64,000 nucleotides of DNA from Komarekiella atlantica HA4396-MV6. Lineage in GTDB: Bacteria; Cyanobacteriota; Cyanobacteriia; Cyanobacteriales; Nostocaceae. The translations under genes were made by a program, and so were the position numbers. The DNA lies in the NCBI GenBank assembly GCA_019359395.1, contig JAHHHK010000007.1, forward strand, positions 62,001 through 126,000, in the 5' to 3' direction. Below, piece after piece: positions 49,189 to 58,707 of this stretch. Position 1 is the stretch's first letter; every line of letters begins with the position of its first letter. The notes under the pieces are model-generated. The model saw only the letters and a list, made by a program, of their open reading frames with translations. It had not been told where the DNA came from and made no database searches.

Positions 49189-50085
49189 ATGAATAATATT
49201 CCTTCCTCTTATTTGGATAAAATTCGTACTGTTTACACGAATATTTCTTTTGACCATCTGGATTTCAATCAAGATGGAATGGTCAATGATGTGGTAGTGG
49301 TTAACCATCAGCTTGTCTGTCGCTTTGCTAAAAAAGATTGGGGAAAACAAGTCCTTTCCCATGAAGCCAAAGTCTTGAAAGTGGTGCAACGCTATATTGA
49401 TTTACCCGTTCCCCGCTTTGAACACTTGGAAGAAGGTTTTGTTTCTTATCAATATCTCAAAGGTGAACCGCTTTCGCGTAACACTCTGCTGAAGTTAAGC
49501 CAAACCGCACAAGCCCGTGTTATCTCTCAACTTGCAACATATCACCAACAATTACACAATATTCCAACTGAAGTTTTAGCCGAAGCTGGGATATCCTTAT
49601 CTGATGCTGCGCGATCGCTTAAAGATTGGTTGCAGTTGTACGAAGAAGTTCAGGAAACTCTCTTTCCTCACCTTTGGCGTCACCAGCAAACTTGGATAGA
49701 TGAACTATTTGCGCCTGTGGTTTCAGGGAAACTTGACCTAAGCTACACACCTGTACTTATTGACGGTGATTTGCCTATGTATCACATCCTCTTTGACCCT
49801 GAATTACAATGCATTAGCGGCATTATCGACTTTGGTGTCGCTGGCTTAGGTGACCCCGCTTGCGATATTGCCACCCAACTGGGTAATTATGGAGAAAATA
49901 TTGTGCAGCGTATGGAAAGTGACTATCCAATGTTAGGGAATGTAATCGACCGTGCACGTTTTTGGGTAGGCACACTTGAGCTGCAATGGGCGTTAATTGG
50001 AGTGAAGCACAACGATGTCTCACTGTCGTTAGCACATATTGGTTGGGCTAGGGAGGTTCAACCTGTTGGGACGATATTAAGTTGA
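49189..50085 (+). CDS. Aminoglycoside phosphotransferase (APH)-fold kinase
   Basis: The 298-residue protein has the APH/choline kinase fold. VVVVNHQLVCRFAK carries the ATP-binding Lys, GFVSYQYLKGEPLS the hinge, DGDLPMYHILFD the catalytic loop (the usual H-G-D-L becomes D-G-D-L; the N of N-I-L is H), and IDFGVAGLGDPACDIATQ the metal-binding Asp loop. Such variants are common in chromosomal APH-like kinases of unknown substrate; no resistance function is claimed. The start is ATG at 49189 with AGGAG 6 bp before it; a longer frame from 49090 lacks such a site. It is 74 bp from glcE in the same direction. Confidence 0.82.
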   Translation: MNNIPSSYLDKIRTVYTNISFDHLDFNQDGMVNDVVVVNHQLVCRFAKKDWGKQVLSHEAKVLKVVQRYIDLPVPRFEHLEEGFVSYQYLKGEPLSRNTLLKLSQTAQARVISQLATYHQQLHNIPTEVLAEAGISLSDAARSLKDWLQLYEEVQETLFPHLWRHQQTWIDELFAPVVSGKLDLSYTPVLIDGDLPMYHILFDPELQCISGIIDFGVAGLGDPACDIATQLGNYGENIVQRMESDYPMLGNVIDRARFWVGTLELQWALIGVKHNDVSLSLAHIGWAREVQPVGTILS

Positions 50086-50159
50086 GTAGAGGTTTTACAA
50101 TCCTTCTCGGATAAACGCTTTTCACCTAAATTAGATGTAGGGTGTAAAAAATAAACTGA

Positions 50160-51473
50160 ATGAAAGCAATCGCTTCTGATCTTGCATCTATCGTCGGCGA
50201 AGAAAATGCTGTTTGCCTTTGGGAAAATATTGAACTTAGTCAGCAAAAAGGTATCCAACAGGCGATCGCTAACGAGAAGCCGCAAAGCGTCTACGCTTGT
50301 GAAAACGTTCCCAGTTGTATCGTCTATCCCCGTACCCAAGAACAACTAGCCGCAGTCATCGCAACGGCTCACCGTAATAACTGGCGTGTTCTACCCTGCG
50401 GTAGTGGTAGTAAACTCAGTTGGGGTGGTTTAGCTAAAAACATTGATGTCGTAGTTAGTACAGAACGCATCAACCAACTGATTGAACACGCTGTTGGCGA
50501 TTTGACTATCACGGTAGAAGCTGGGATGAAGTTCTCTCGTCTCCAAGCGATTTTGGCAGATTCTCGCCAATTTCTCGCTCTTGACCCTGCTAAGCCAGAG
50601 TTAGCAACCATTGGTGGTATTGTGGCCACAGCTGATACAGGTTCCTGGCGACAGCGTTATGGCGGCGTGCGCGACCAGCTGTTGGGAATTACCTTTGTGC
50701 GTGCTGATGGACAAATCGCCAAAGCTGGGGGACGAGTAGTCAAAAATGTTGCCGGATATGACTTGATGAAGTTGTTTACTGGGTCTTACGGCACATTGGG
50801 AATCATTAGTCAAGTGACGTTTCGTGTTTATCCGTTACAGGAGGCATCGGGGACAGTAGTATTGACTGGCATGGCGGAGGCTGTATCTCAAGCTGCTGAT
50901 ATTCTCCGAGGTTCGGCATTAACGCCAACCCAAGCTGATTTACTATCAATTAAACTGGTGTCTGGCTTAGGTTTGGGTAAAGGATTAGGATTAATTGCTC
51001 GTTTTCAAAGTATTGGTGAAAGTGTCAAGGAACAGTCAAATCGACTTTTAGAAGTAGGGCAAAAGTTGGGGTTAGATGGGGTAATTTATTCAGATGGGGA
51101 TGAAGCTACTCTATGGCAGAGATTGCGAGAATGTATGCATTCTTTTCCCACAAAGTCTGTAATTACTTGCAAAATAGGAGTATTACCCACTGCTGCTGTG
51201 GAGATTTTGACTCAGGTGGAGTTGGGTGTGATTCACATTAGTAGTGGTTTGGGGATTTTGCAGCTGGATAGTCAAAGTCAGGTTTTGGAAGTGCGCGATC
51301 GCATTCAAGCTAATAATGGTTTTCTAACCATTTTAGAAGCACCAGTGACGGTTAAACAACAAGTAGATGTTTGGGGTTACACTGACAATGCTTTGCCGTT
51401 GATGCGACGAATTAAGGAACAGTTTGATAGTAAGAATATTTTGAGTCCGGGTCGGTTTGTGGGTGGAATTTAA
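50160..51473 (+). CDS. glcE: Glycolate oxidase FAD-binding subunit GlcE
   Basis: GlcE is a subunit of glycolate dehydrogenase, which oxidises the photorespiratory product glycolate to glyoxylate. The 437-residue protein has the FAD-binding VAO/BBE domain: VLPCGSGSKLSWGG near 78, IGGIVATADTGSWRQRYGGVRDQLLGITFVRADGQ near 155, RVVKNVAGYDLMKLFTGSYGTLG near 185. The C-terminal half is shorter than GlcD and lacks the GlcD-type cap. The glcF gene follows 58 bp later, and GlcD is not in the window. This arrangement matches cyanobacterial GlcE-GlcF. Confidence 0.9.
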   Translation: MKAIASDLASIVGEENAVCLWENIELSQQKGIQQAIANEKPQSVYACENVPSCIVYPRTQEQLAAVIATAHRNNWRVLPCGSGSKLSWGGLAKNIDVVVSTERINQLIEHAVGDLTITVEAGMKFSRLQAILADSRQFLALDPAKPELATIGGIVATADTGSWRQRYGGVRDQLLGITFVRADGQIAKAGGRVVKNVAGYDLMKLFTGSYGTLGIISQVTFRVYPLQEASGTVVLTGMAEAVSQAADILRGSALTPTQADLLSIKLVSGLGLGKGLGLIARFQSIGESVKEQSNRLLEVGQKLGLDGVIYSDGDEATLWQRLRECMHSFPTKSVITCKIGVLPTAAVEILTQVELGVIHISSGLGILQLDSQSQVLEVRDRIQANNGFLTILEAPVTVKQQVDVWGYTDNALPLMRRIKEQFDSKNILSPGRFVGGI

Positions 51474-51479
51474 TTTAAA

Positions 51480-51509
51480 CGAACCGCAGAGGCGCTGAGG
51501 ACTCAGAGA
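51480..51509 (+). repeat. GAACCGCAGAGGCGC repeat between glcE and glcF
   Basis: This is one copy of a dispersed element (consensus AACCACAGAGGCGC-GAGGAC-CAGAG). A close copy lies in the metH coding region at 53558-53591. Confidence 0.75.
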
Positions 51510-51531
51510 TAGAGAGGGGAGAGGAATAAAT

Positions 51532-52890
51532 ATGCAAGTTTCGTCGGAAAATTCTGTTAATAATACGGCTAGTTTAAAGAATTTGAAGGGGTTTGATGAT
51601 CATCATCCGCCTGAGCCGAAGTTGATTGATAGTTGTGTGCATTGTGGGTTTTGTCTTTCGACTTGTCCCAGTTATCGGGTGCTTGGTAAGGAGATGGATT
51701 CTCCTAGGGGACGCATCTATTTAATGGATGCAATTAATGAGGGTGAGATTGCTCTGAATACGGCAACGGTGGAACATTTTGATTCTTGTTTGGGGTGTCT
51801 TGCTTGTGTGACGACTTGTCCTTCTGGGGTGCAATATGATAAGTTAATTTCTGCAACTCGTCACCAAGTTGAACGGAATTATCCTCGGAGTTTATTAGAT
51901 ACACTGTTTCGTAAATTAATCTTTTCTCTGTTTCCCTATCCCAACCTTTTACGAGTTTTATTAGTACCGTTACTGGTTTATCAAAAGTTGGGTTTTGCTA
52001 AGTTCTTTCGCGCTACGGGGTTACTTAAGAAAATATCGCCTCGTTTGGCAGCAATGGAATCAATTCTGCCAGAAATTACTCTCAAATCTTTTCAAGATAA
52101 TTTGCCTACTGTTATCCCAGCGCAAGGCGAGAAGCGCTACAGAGTTGGGGTAATTTTGGGATGTGTGCAACGGCTGTTGTTCTCTCCAGTCAATGAAGCA
52201 ACGGTGCGGGTTTTAACGGCGAATGGTTGTGAAGTTGTTATCCCCAAATCTCAAGGTTGTTGTGCGGCGCTTCCTGAACACCAAGGACAAACTGAACAGG
52301 CGCAAGCTTTAGCTAGGCAGATGATTGATAGTTTTGCCAAGACTGATGTAGATTTTGTGATTATCAATGCTGCTGGTTGCGGTCATACTTTGAAAGAATA
52401 CGGTCACATATTAGAAGATGACCTAGAATATCGAGAAAGAGCTAAGGAGTTTGCAGCTAAGGTAAAAGATGCTCAAGAGTTTTTAGCAACTGTTGGGTTA
52501 ACAACTAAACTTTCACCGCTGACTGATAAACCCTTGAATTTAGTTTATCAAGATGCCTGTCATTTATTGCATGGACAAAAGATTAGTGTGCAACCACGTC
52601 AATTGTTGCGGCAAATTCCAGGGGTGAAATTACGAGAACCAATAGATGCAGCTTTGTGTTGTGGCAGTGCGGGGGTTTACAATATGCTGCAACCGGAAGT
52701 CGCTGATGAATTGGGTCAGCAAAAAGTGCAGAATTTGTTAAATACTGGTGCCGAGTTAATTGCTTCTGCAAATCCTGGTTGTACTTTGCAAATTACTAAG
52801 CATTTAAAGTTGCAGGGTAAGAAGATTTTAGTAATTCATCCGATGGAGTTGTTGGATTATGCGATTCGAGGGGAGAAGTTGAAAATTTAA
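51532..52890 (+). CDS. glcF: Glycolate oxidase iron-sulfur subunit GlcF
   Basis: GlcF carries electrons from the flavin subunits to the membrane acceptor. The 452-residue protein has two ferredoxin-type clusters, CVHCGFCLSTCPSY near 35-48 and CLGCLACVTTCPSG near 87-100, and two CCG domains: QGCCAALPEHQGQTEQA near 242 and LCCGSAGVYNMLQPE near 383, plus QDACHLLHGQ near 340. This is the standard GlcF layout. ATG at 51532 has a GAGGAATAAAT region before it. A repeat with AACCGCAGAGGCGC lies between it and glcE. Confidence 0.93.
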   Translation: MQVSSENSVNNTASLKNLKGFDDHHPPEPKLIDSCVHCGFCLSTCPSYRVLGKEMDSPRGRIYLMDAINEGEIALNTATVEHFDSCLGCLACVTTCPSGVQYDKLISATRHQVERNYPRSLLDTLFRKLIFSLFPYPNLLRVLLVPLLVYQKLGFAKFFRATGLLKKISPRLAAMESILPEITLKSFQDNLPTVIPAQGEKRYRVGVILGCVQRLLFSPVNEATVRVLTANGCEVVIPKSQGCCAALPEHQGQTEQAQALARQMIDSFAKTDVDFVIINAAGCGHTLKEYGHILEDDLEYRERAKEFAAKVKDAQEFLATVGLTTKLSPLTDKPLNLVYQDACHLLHGQKISVQPRQLLRQIPGVKLREPIDAALCCGSAGVYNMLQPEVADELGQQKVQNLLNTGAELIASANPGCTLQITKHLKLQGKKILVIHPMELLDYAIRGEKLKI

Positions 52891-53060
52891 GGCGGGAGAT
52901 AGGAGTCAAGGGTCAAGAAGTAGAGACGCGATTAATCGCGTCTGTACAAAACGTGATTAATCGCGTCTGTACAAAAGTCAAGGGTCATCATTAATAATTC
53001 TCCCTTGTCTCCCAGTCCCCCACTCCCCTAGCCCACTCCTTTGCAAAGACGGAACAGAGG
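52891..53060. repeat. Palindromic and STRR repeats between glcF and metH
   Basis: One perfect AGACGCGATTAATCGCGTCT (52924-52943) is followed by a second degenerate copy (GTGATTAATCGCGTCTGTAC, about 52953-52972), then pyrimidine-rich CCCAGTCCCC units. This convergent spacer holds no gene. Confidence 0.8.
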
Positions 53061-56000
53061 TTATGCGCTAAAGTATTTCGCTACTGGGTGGTAGGCAATA
53101 ATCGCCGTCGTAGACTGTTCTGGATAGAGTTGTTCACTTTCATCCATATATAGGTTAATTCTATCAGTCTCCAATAACTCCAGTTGCTTATATTGGTCTT
53201 GGATATTCGGACAAGCTGGATAGCCAAAACTATACCGCGAGCCTTGATAGCGCTGTGCCAAAATATCCCGAATATTGTTCGGTTCCTCAGCAGCAAAACC
53301 CAATTCCCGGCGAATTCTGGCGTGTGTCCACTCCGCTAACGCCTCCGCTACCTGCACCGCCATACCGTGGAAATACAAGTAATCAGTGTATTGATTATCA
53401 GCAAACAGCTTTTGAGCGAACTCCGTCGCAATTTCACCCACAGTCACCGCTTGCATCGGGAACACATCAATAATTCCCGACTCCTTCGGTGCAAAGAAAT
53501 CTGCTATACATAACCTCCTCAAAGACCTTTGCCTCGGAAACTCAAAACTGATTCTTACCTCTGCGTCCTCCGCGCCTCTGTGGTTCGTTTCATAAACACA
53601 CAACGTATTACCCTCAGCCTGACAAGGAAAATACCCATAAATCACCTGCGGATGCAACAAATTCTCCTCAATAATCCGCTGCTTCCAGCTTTCCAAAACC
53701 GGATACACTTTCTCACCTAAAAAAGCCTGATATTCTTCCTTAGATTGCTCCTTCGGCTTACGGAATTGCCACTGTCCAGCAATCAAAGCTTGTAAATCCA
53801 AATGCCAAAATATTTCCTCAATAGGAATATCAGCAGGCTGCAACAACTTCGTTCCCCAAAAAGGCGGCGTAGGACGTTTAATATCTATCGCCACAGCATC
53901 AGAACGTCTAGTATCCACCTCTTTTGGTTCGGCAGATGTTTCCTCAGCAATTGTAGCTACTGATTCTTTGTTACCATTCTTCGAGACTTCAGCTGTTTCC
54001 TCCACTTCGTTCAAAAATCCCTGGAAATCATCCCAGTTACCAGCAGTCTTTGCTGGCATTAATTTATCCATGAAGTGCAAGTCAGAAAAGGCATCTTTGC
54101 CATAAACAACTTTACCTTTATAGGTGTTTTGGCAATCTTCATGCACAAACTTGGGAGTTAACGCCGCGCCACCTAAAATCACAGGGACGGTAATTCCTTT
54201 TTCGTTGAATATCTCCAAATTCTCTTTCATGAAGGCGGTGGACTTCACCAGCAAACCACTCATGGCAATACAATCAGCTTTATGCTGTTCGTAAGCTTGG
54301 ATGATATTTTCCACAGGCTGTTTAATTCCCAGGTTAATTACCTTGTAACCGTTGTTGGACAAGATAATATCTACTAGGTTTTTACCAATATCGTGGACAT
54401 CGCCTTTAACTGTGGCAATGATAAAGCTTCCCTTGGCGTTGTTGCCAGATTCCGACTTCTCCATAAACGGTTCTAAATACGCTACCGCTGCTTTCATGGT
54501 TTCCGCAGATTGCAAGACGAAGGGAAGTTGCATTTGTCCAGAACCGAATAATTCCCCGACAACTTTCATGCCATCTAGCAGAAAGGTGTTGATAATTTCT
54601 AAGGGAGGATATTCTTCTAAGGCTTTGGTTAGATGTTCTTCTAAACCAATGCGTTCGCCGTCGATGATATGGCGCTTCAGGCGTTCTGGGATGGGAAGAC
54701 TTTCGTCAAGGGAGCGATCGCGTTTCGTTGTTACCCCTGCAAACAATGTGGTAAGCTCTCCCAAGGGATCGTAAACGCAAACATTACCCTCAAATTTCCG
54801 CTCATCATAAATCAACTGGCGACAAACTTCTTGATGGCGTTCCTCAATTTTAGACAGCGGTAAAATCTTGTTTGCACTGACAATGGCTGCATCCATTCCC
54901 GCTTGTGTCGCCTCGTGCAAAAACACCGAGTTGAGGACAATCCGCGATGCGGGGGAAAGACCAAAGGAAATATTAGAAACACCCAAAATCACATGACACC
55001 CAGGCAATTCTTGACGAATCCGCCGAATTGCTTCAATTGTGGCTTTACCGTTTTCCCGGTCTTCTTCAATCCCGGTGGAAATGGGTAACGCTAGAGTGTC
55101 AAAGAATATTTCTGTGGGAGGTATGCCATATTCTACAGCTTGGCGGTATGCACGCTGAGCGATCGCAAACTTTTTATCTGCTGTCCGCGCCATCCCATCC
55201 TCATCGATAGTCCCAATGACAACACCAGCGCCATACTTTTTCGCCAACTCCAACACCTTCAAAAAGCGCGGTTCCCCATCTTCGTAGTTCGTGGAGTTTA
55301 GCAAACATTTACCACCAGCAACCTTTAAACCCGCCTCCATCTTTTCCCATTCGGTGGAGTCGAGCATCAAAGGTAATGTCACATTATTAACAATGCGCGA
55401 AACCAACTCGTGCATATCTCGCACACCATCACGTCCCACATAATCTACGTTCACATCAAGAATATGTGCGCCTTCTTTTACCTGGCTTCTCGCCATTGAG
55501 ACGAGTCCGTCCCAATCTTCAGCATTCAGCAAATCGCGGCACTTTTTGGAACCACTGGCGTTGAGACGTTCACCAACAATTAAAAAAGAATTATCTTGGT
55601 CGTAAGGTTGAGTAGTGTAAATTGATGCTGCCGCAGGTTCTAAACTTGGCTGTCTAACCTTTGGCTTCAGCTCTTTGGCGATTTCTGCCAATTGTTGAAT
55701 GTGTTCTGGACGCGTCCCACAGCAACCCCCAATCACTTGGACACCCAAATCTTCAACAAAGTGCATTAGCGACATCCGTAATTCCAACGGTGTCAATCGG
55801 TAGTGTGCTTGACCGCCGACGTTCTCAGGCAAACCTGCGTTAGGAATACAGGAAACGATAAAAGGCGAATGTTCTGCCAGATACTTGATATGTGGTTTCA
55901 TCAAGTCTGGCCCTGTGGCACAGTTTAGACCGAGAATGTCAATGGGATAAGGTTCCAAAATAGTCAGCACAGCGCTGATTTCTGAACCCACCAACATTGT

Positions 56001-56603
56001 GCCCATGCTTTCCATTGTTACAGAAACCATGAGCGGACGGCGTGCTCCCTTCTTAGCAAACACCTCTTCAATCCCATTTAGCGCCGCTTTAATTTGCAAC
56101 ACATCTTGGCAAGTCTCCACCAGAAACAAATCGACACCACCATCCCACAGCGCTTCTGCTTGTTCCGCAAAAGTAGCTTTCATCGTGTCAAAGTCAATAT
56201 GTCCCAAGGTAGGAAGTTTAGTTGTAGGGCCGATGGAACCCGCAACAAACCGAGGTTTTTCCGGTGTAGAAAATTCCGCAGCGACACGCTTCGCTAGTTC
56301 TGCGGCTGTCTTGCTGAGGTAATATGCCTTATCTGCCAAGTCATATTCTGCCAGTACAATCGACGTACTGCCAAAAGTATCCGTTTCAATGACATCTGCA
56401 CCAGCGGCGAGAAAGTCACGGTGAACCTTAGCCACAGCTTCAGGATTCGTGTGAACTAAGTATTCGTTACAACCTTCATACTGCGGGCCGCCGAAGTCTT
56501 CAGCCGTGAGGTTTTGGGTTTGTAGGTTAGTTCCCATCGCCCCATCGAAGACGAGAACTGGGCTATCTGGACTACGCAGGCGTTCAAGGAAAGAATGAGT
56601 CAT
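53061..56603 (-). CDS. metH: Cobalamin-dependent methionine synthase
   Basis: MetH moves a methyl group from 5-methyltetrahydrofolate to homocysteine through cobalamin. The 1180-residue enzyme has all four modules: a homocysteine domain ([11 protein letters not shown] at the start; zinc ligands in LGLNCATG and [10 protein letters not shown]), a pterin domain ([21 protein letters not shown]), a B12 domain with DVHDIGKN (the cobalt His), and the SAM activation domain at the end ([37 protein letters not shown]). Within the last domain, [10 protein letters not shown] is coded by an inserted repeat (53558-53591). The ATG at 56603 fits. Transcribed alone. Confidence 0.97.
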   Translation of the reverse strand: MTHSFLERLRSPDSPVLVFDGAMGTNLQTQNLTAEDFGGPQYEGCNEYLVHTNPEAVAKVHRDFLAAGADVIETDTFGSTSIVLAEYDLADKAYYLSKTAAELAKRVAAEFSTPEKPRFVAGSIGPTTKLPTLGHIDFDTMKATFAEQAEALWDGGVDLFLVETCQDVLQIKAALNGIEEVFAKKGARRPLMVSVTMESMGTMLVGSEISAVLTILEPYPIDILGLNCATGPDLMKPHIKYLAEHSPFIVSCIPNAGLPENVGGQAHYRLTPLELRMSLMHFVEDLGVQVIGGCCGTRPEHIQQLAEIAKELKPKVRQPSLEPAAASIYTTQPYDQDNSFLIVGERLNASGSKKCRDLLNAEDWDGLVSMARSQVKEGAHILDVNVDYVGRDGVRDMHELVSRIVNNVTLPLMLDSTEWEKMEAGLKVAGGKCLLNSTNYEDGEPRFLKVLELAKKYGAGVVIGTIDEDGMARTADKKFAIAQRAYRQAVEYGIPPTEIFFDTLALPISTGIEEDRENGKATIEAIRRIRQELPGCHVILGVSNISFGLSPASRIVLNSVFLHEATQAGMDAAIVSANKILPLSKIEERHQEVCRQLIYDERKFEGNVCVYDPLGELTTLFAGVTTKRDRSLDESLPIPERLKRHIIDGERIGLEEHLTKALEEYPPLEIINTFLLDGMKVVGELFGSGQMQLPFVLQSAETMKAAVAYLEPFMEKSESGNNAKGSFIIATVKGDVHDIGKNLVDIILSNNGYKVINLGIKQPVENIIQAYEQHKADCIAMSGLLVKSTAFMKENLEIFNEKGITVPVILGGAALTPKFVHEDCQNTYKGKVVYGKDAFSDLHFMDKLMPAKTAGNWDDFQGFLNEVEETAEVSKNGNKESVATIAEETSAEPKEVDTRRSDAVAIDIKRPTPPFWGTKLLQPADIPIEEIFWHLDLQALIAGQWQFRKPKEQSKEEYQAFLGEKVYPVLESWKQRIIEENLLHPQVIYGYFPCQAEGNTLCVYETNHRGAEDAEVRISFEFPRQRSLRRLCIADFFAPKESGIIDVFPMQAVTVGEIATEFAQKLFADNQYTDYLYFHGMAVQVAEALAEWTHARIRRELGFAAEEPNNIRDILAQRYQGSRYSFGYPACPNIQDQYKQLELLETDRINLYMDESEQLYPEQSTTAIIAYHPVAKYFSA
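53558..53591 (-). repeat. Dispersed repeat inside metH
   Basis: On the coding strand: GAAACGAACCACAGAGG then CGCGGAGGACGCAGAGG. The same type of sequence occurs between glcE and glcF (51480-51509). It gives the in-frame segment [10 protein letters not shown] within the reactivation domain. Confidence 0.8.
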
Positions 56604-56713
56604 ATTTTCCTAGAATAAATGAGGAAATCAAGTGAGTCTTGTGATACTCGACTTACTATATTATTTTCCACAATTGCCAGAGTTGCATTATTAGGGTTTG
56701 AAAATTAGCTATG

Positions 56714-56754
56714 CTGGGCTATTCCCCGACTTAAGAAGTCGGGGAATAGCCCAG
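56714..56754. repeat. Perfect 19-bp stem-loop upstream of metH
   Basis: CTGGGCTATTCCCCGACTT pairs perfectly with its complement across a 3-base loop AAG. It lies 111 bp before the metH start. No T-run follows. It may be a dispersed palindromic element or a transcript-level hairpin. Confidence 0.75.
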
Positions 56755-57020
56755 TGGTTCGTTCCTTTACCCATCAGCCGCAGCTTTGAAACCTTGGAAG
56801 TTCCAATTAATTGAGTCTACCGATTAACCCCAATCACAACAAAAAACACTCACCGAATGACCGGAGAGTTTTGCTTGTTTCTCTCACCCCTTGCTTCTAG
56901 CAACTTGTGAATGAACCTCTGAGCTTTGTCAATGAACCTCTAAGCTTCACGTTATGAGTGTCTCCTCTGAATAGGCGATCGCATCCTGTTAATTTAAACA
57001 TTACAGCCGTTCTTATGTAG

Positions 57021-57552
57021 ATACAATGCCCGCATTATATTAGTAAGTTATTTCAATATTTAAGGTTTGCTGCACCCATAGTTGACCCTTGGCTAGGTGT
57101 AGTAGATCCTAAAGAATATGAAACGCTATTTAAAAATGACTTAGAGAATGTTTGTAAAGTCCAAGATAGTATAAAAATGTCATTCTGAGTGGAGCAAGGC
57201 GTAAGGAAGAATCTAGGTTTTTGACCACATATTGAGATGTTTCATTCCGCTACGCTGCATTCAAGATGACAGACAAAGACCCTTTTAAAACATCCTCTTA
57301 TAACTATTTAAAGAACTAGCAGCAAAATTACTTGAAATTAAAGAATCTGAAGATTTAGAATTAGCAGATAAAATTGCTAGAGGTGAATATTTAGAGCCAG
57401 AAAGCGCCGATGGGGCTGCTTTGCGTGCCTTGCGCCAACTATTAGATGAAAAATATCCACAGCAATACTGGGGTTGGTTAAAAAATATCTTAACTTCAGA
57501 AGGACATTATCTCTGGCTATGCGAACACTATGCCGCAGAGTACAAGCGCTAA
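57021..57552 (+). pseudogene. Broken gene (C-terminal fragment, possibly of a Roco-type protein) split by a mobile repeat
   Basis: Two coding pieces share a frame once the insertion is removed. The first reads CPHYISKLFQYLRFAAPIVD-PWLGVVDPKEYETLFK; the second continues ELAAKLLEIKESEDLELADK, DGAALRALRQLLDEKYP and WGWLKNILTSEGHYLWLCEH-YAAEYKR, ending at 57552. CTATTTAAA occurs at 57126-57134 and again at 57304-57312, and both copies are in the same codon phase. The ending resembles the C-terminus of cyanobacterial LRR-Roc-COR proteins, a tentative match. A stop at 57018 closes it upstream, so the front is also lost. Confidence 0.7.
57141..57300. mobile_element. MITE-like element inserted in a gene
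   Basis: The left end TTAGAGAATGTTTG and the right end AACATCCTCTTA are inverted, as in the element at 22514-22714. The inside shares GTCATTCTGAG, AAGAATCTA and CAAGATGACA. It breaks the reading frame described at 57021-57552. Confidence 0.7.
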
Positions 57553-57720
57553 CACAATTGTCTATTTTATATTTTGTTTAGAAATAGCCTCTAAATAGCC
57601 CTATAGGCAGAGGAAGCACCTAAAAAAAATACTTAGAATTAAAACATATACTTGTAACCAAGTTATTACTAAAATTAAGATAATTAAGTTAATATCTACC
57701 GTTTTACAAATATTAGGATC

Positions 57721-58587
57721 ATGAAGTTTAAAGACTGGGCGACTAGAGTCATGCTAATTTCTCTAATGTTCGCTGCTTTAATTTTGGTGCTGTTTGCTGG
57801 AAAAGGGACACAATTACAAAGTAATACGCCAACATCGAATCCAGAAAATATAGCCTTGAGCCAATATCCAAAGGCACAATTGCAATCAGCGAAAAATCAA
57901 GGTAACGAGTCTAAAAAAGTTGTTAAATCACCAGTCAAGACGAATAAGGTTGTAGCAAGATACAGTACAACTGAGGCTTTTGCACAATACAGACCTAGTT
58001 ATGAAATTGCCGCCGTTAACCCCAGCAACTATGGGGAACGCTACGCCAAAGATATTAATGGCGAACCTCTCAACAACGAAGCAATTATAGTACTCCATGA
58101 AACCGGTTATTCTGCCTCCAGTGCCATTAATTTCTTTCAAGCACCCCATAATGATGAAAGTGTTCAAGCGAGTTACCACACTTTAATCAAGCTAGATGGA
58201 ACGATTATTTATCTAGTACCGCCAGAAAAGCGAGCTTTCGGCGCAGCTAACTCAGTATTTGATAGTCCTGATGGGTCTGAAACTGTGAAAACTAATCCAG
58301 ATTTACCGCCATCTGTAAATAATTTTGCATATCACGTTTCTTTAGAAACACCGCCAGATAGTTATAACGCTAGCAGCCAACAAGCCCATAGTGGCTACAC
58401 GGAAGCTCAATATAATTCTCTAGCTTGGTTAGTTGCTCAAAGTCAAGTTCCAGACGATCGCATCACCACCCATCAAGAAGTAGACCGTTCAGGTCAAAAA
58501 GTTGACCCAATAAATTTTGACTCTGACAAGTTCCTCAGCTTGCTTCATACCTATCGTCAAGCCAAACCAATTTACAGAGTCAACTAA
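57721..58587 (+). CDS. N-acetylmuramoyl-L-alanine amidase (Amidase_2/PGRP type)
   Basis: The zinc amidase cuts the bond between muramic acid and the stem peptide of peptidoglycan. The 288-residue protein has an N-terminal membrane anchor or signal (VMLISLMFAALILVLFAG), a low-complexity linker to about residue 85, then the amidase domain: zinc ligands His126 (IIVLHETG) and a later His in ASYHTLIKLDG or TTHQEVDRSGQKVDP, the last including the final Asp/His pattern of the family. It therefore acts in the periplasm. An AmpD/AmiD-like role in wall turnover is likely. It stands alone after the broken gene. Confidence 0.87.
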   Translation: MKFKDWATRVMLISLMFAALILVLFAGKGTQLQSNTPTSNPENIALSQYPKAQLQSAKNQGNESKKVVKSPVKTNKVVARYSTTEAFAQYRPSYEIAAVNPSNYGERYAKDINGEPLNNEAIIVLHETGYSASSAINFFQAPHNDESVQASYHTLIKLDGTIIYLVPPEKRAFGAANSVFDSPDGSETVKTNPDLPPSVNNFAYHVSLETPPDSYNASSQQAHSGYTEAQYNSLAWLVAQSQVPDDRITTHQEVDRSGQKVDPINFDSDKFLSLLHTYRQAKPIYRVN

Positions 58588-58663
58588 AAGAAGATGGGAG
58601 TTATACGTTTCTCTTTCAGATTATTACAATCAAGCAGAGCAAAGGATTTGTTGACCCTTGTAC

Positions 58664-58683
58664 AGACGCGATTAATCGCGTCT
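58664..58683. repeat. AGACGCGATTAATCGCGTCT palindrome
   Basis: A perfect copy of the 20-bp palindrome, in the spacer between the convergent amidase and ribBA genes. Confidence 0.9.
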
Positions 58684-58707
58684 CTACTTTTGACCCTTGA
58701 CCCCTGA

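Noticed and set aside
49189-50085. Antibiotic-resistance phosphotransferase
   Set aside because: The fold is APH-like, but the catalytic loop is of the general chromosomal type and there is no resistance context; no drug substrate can be claimed.
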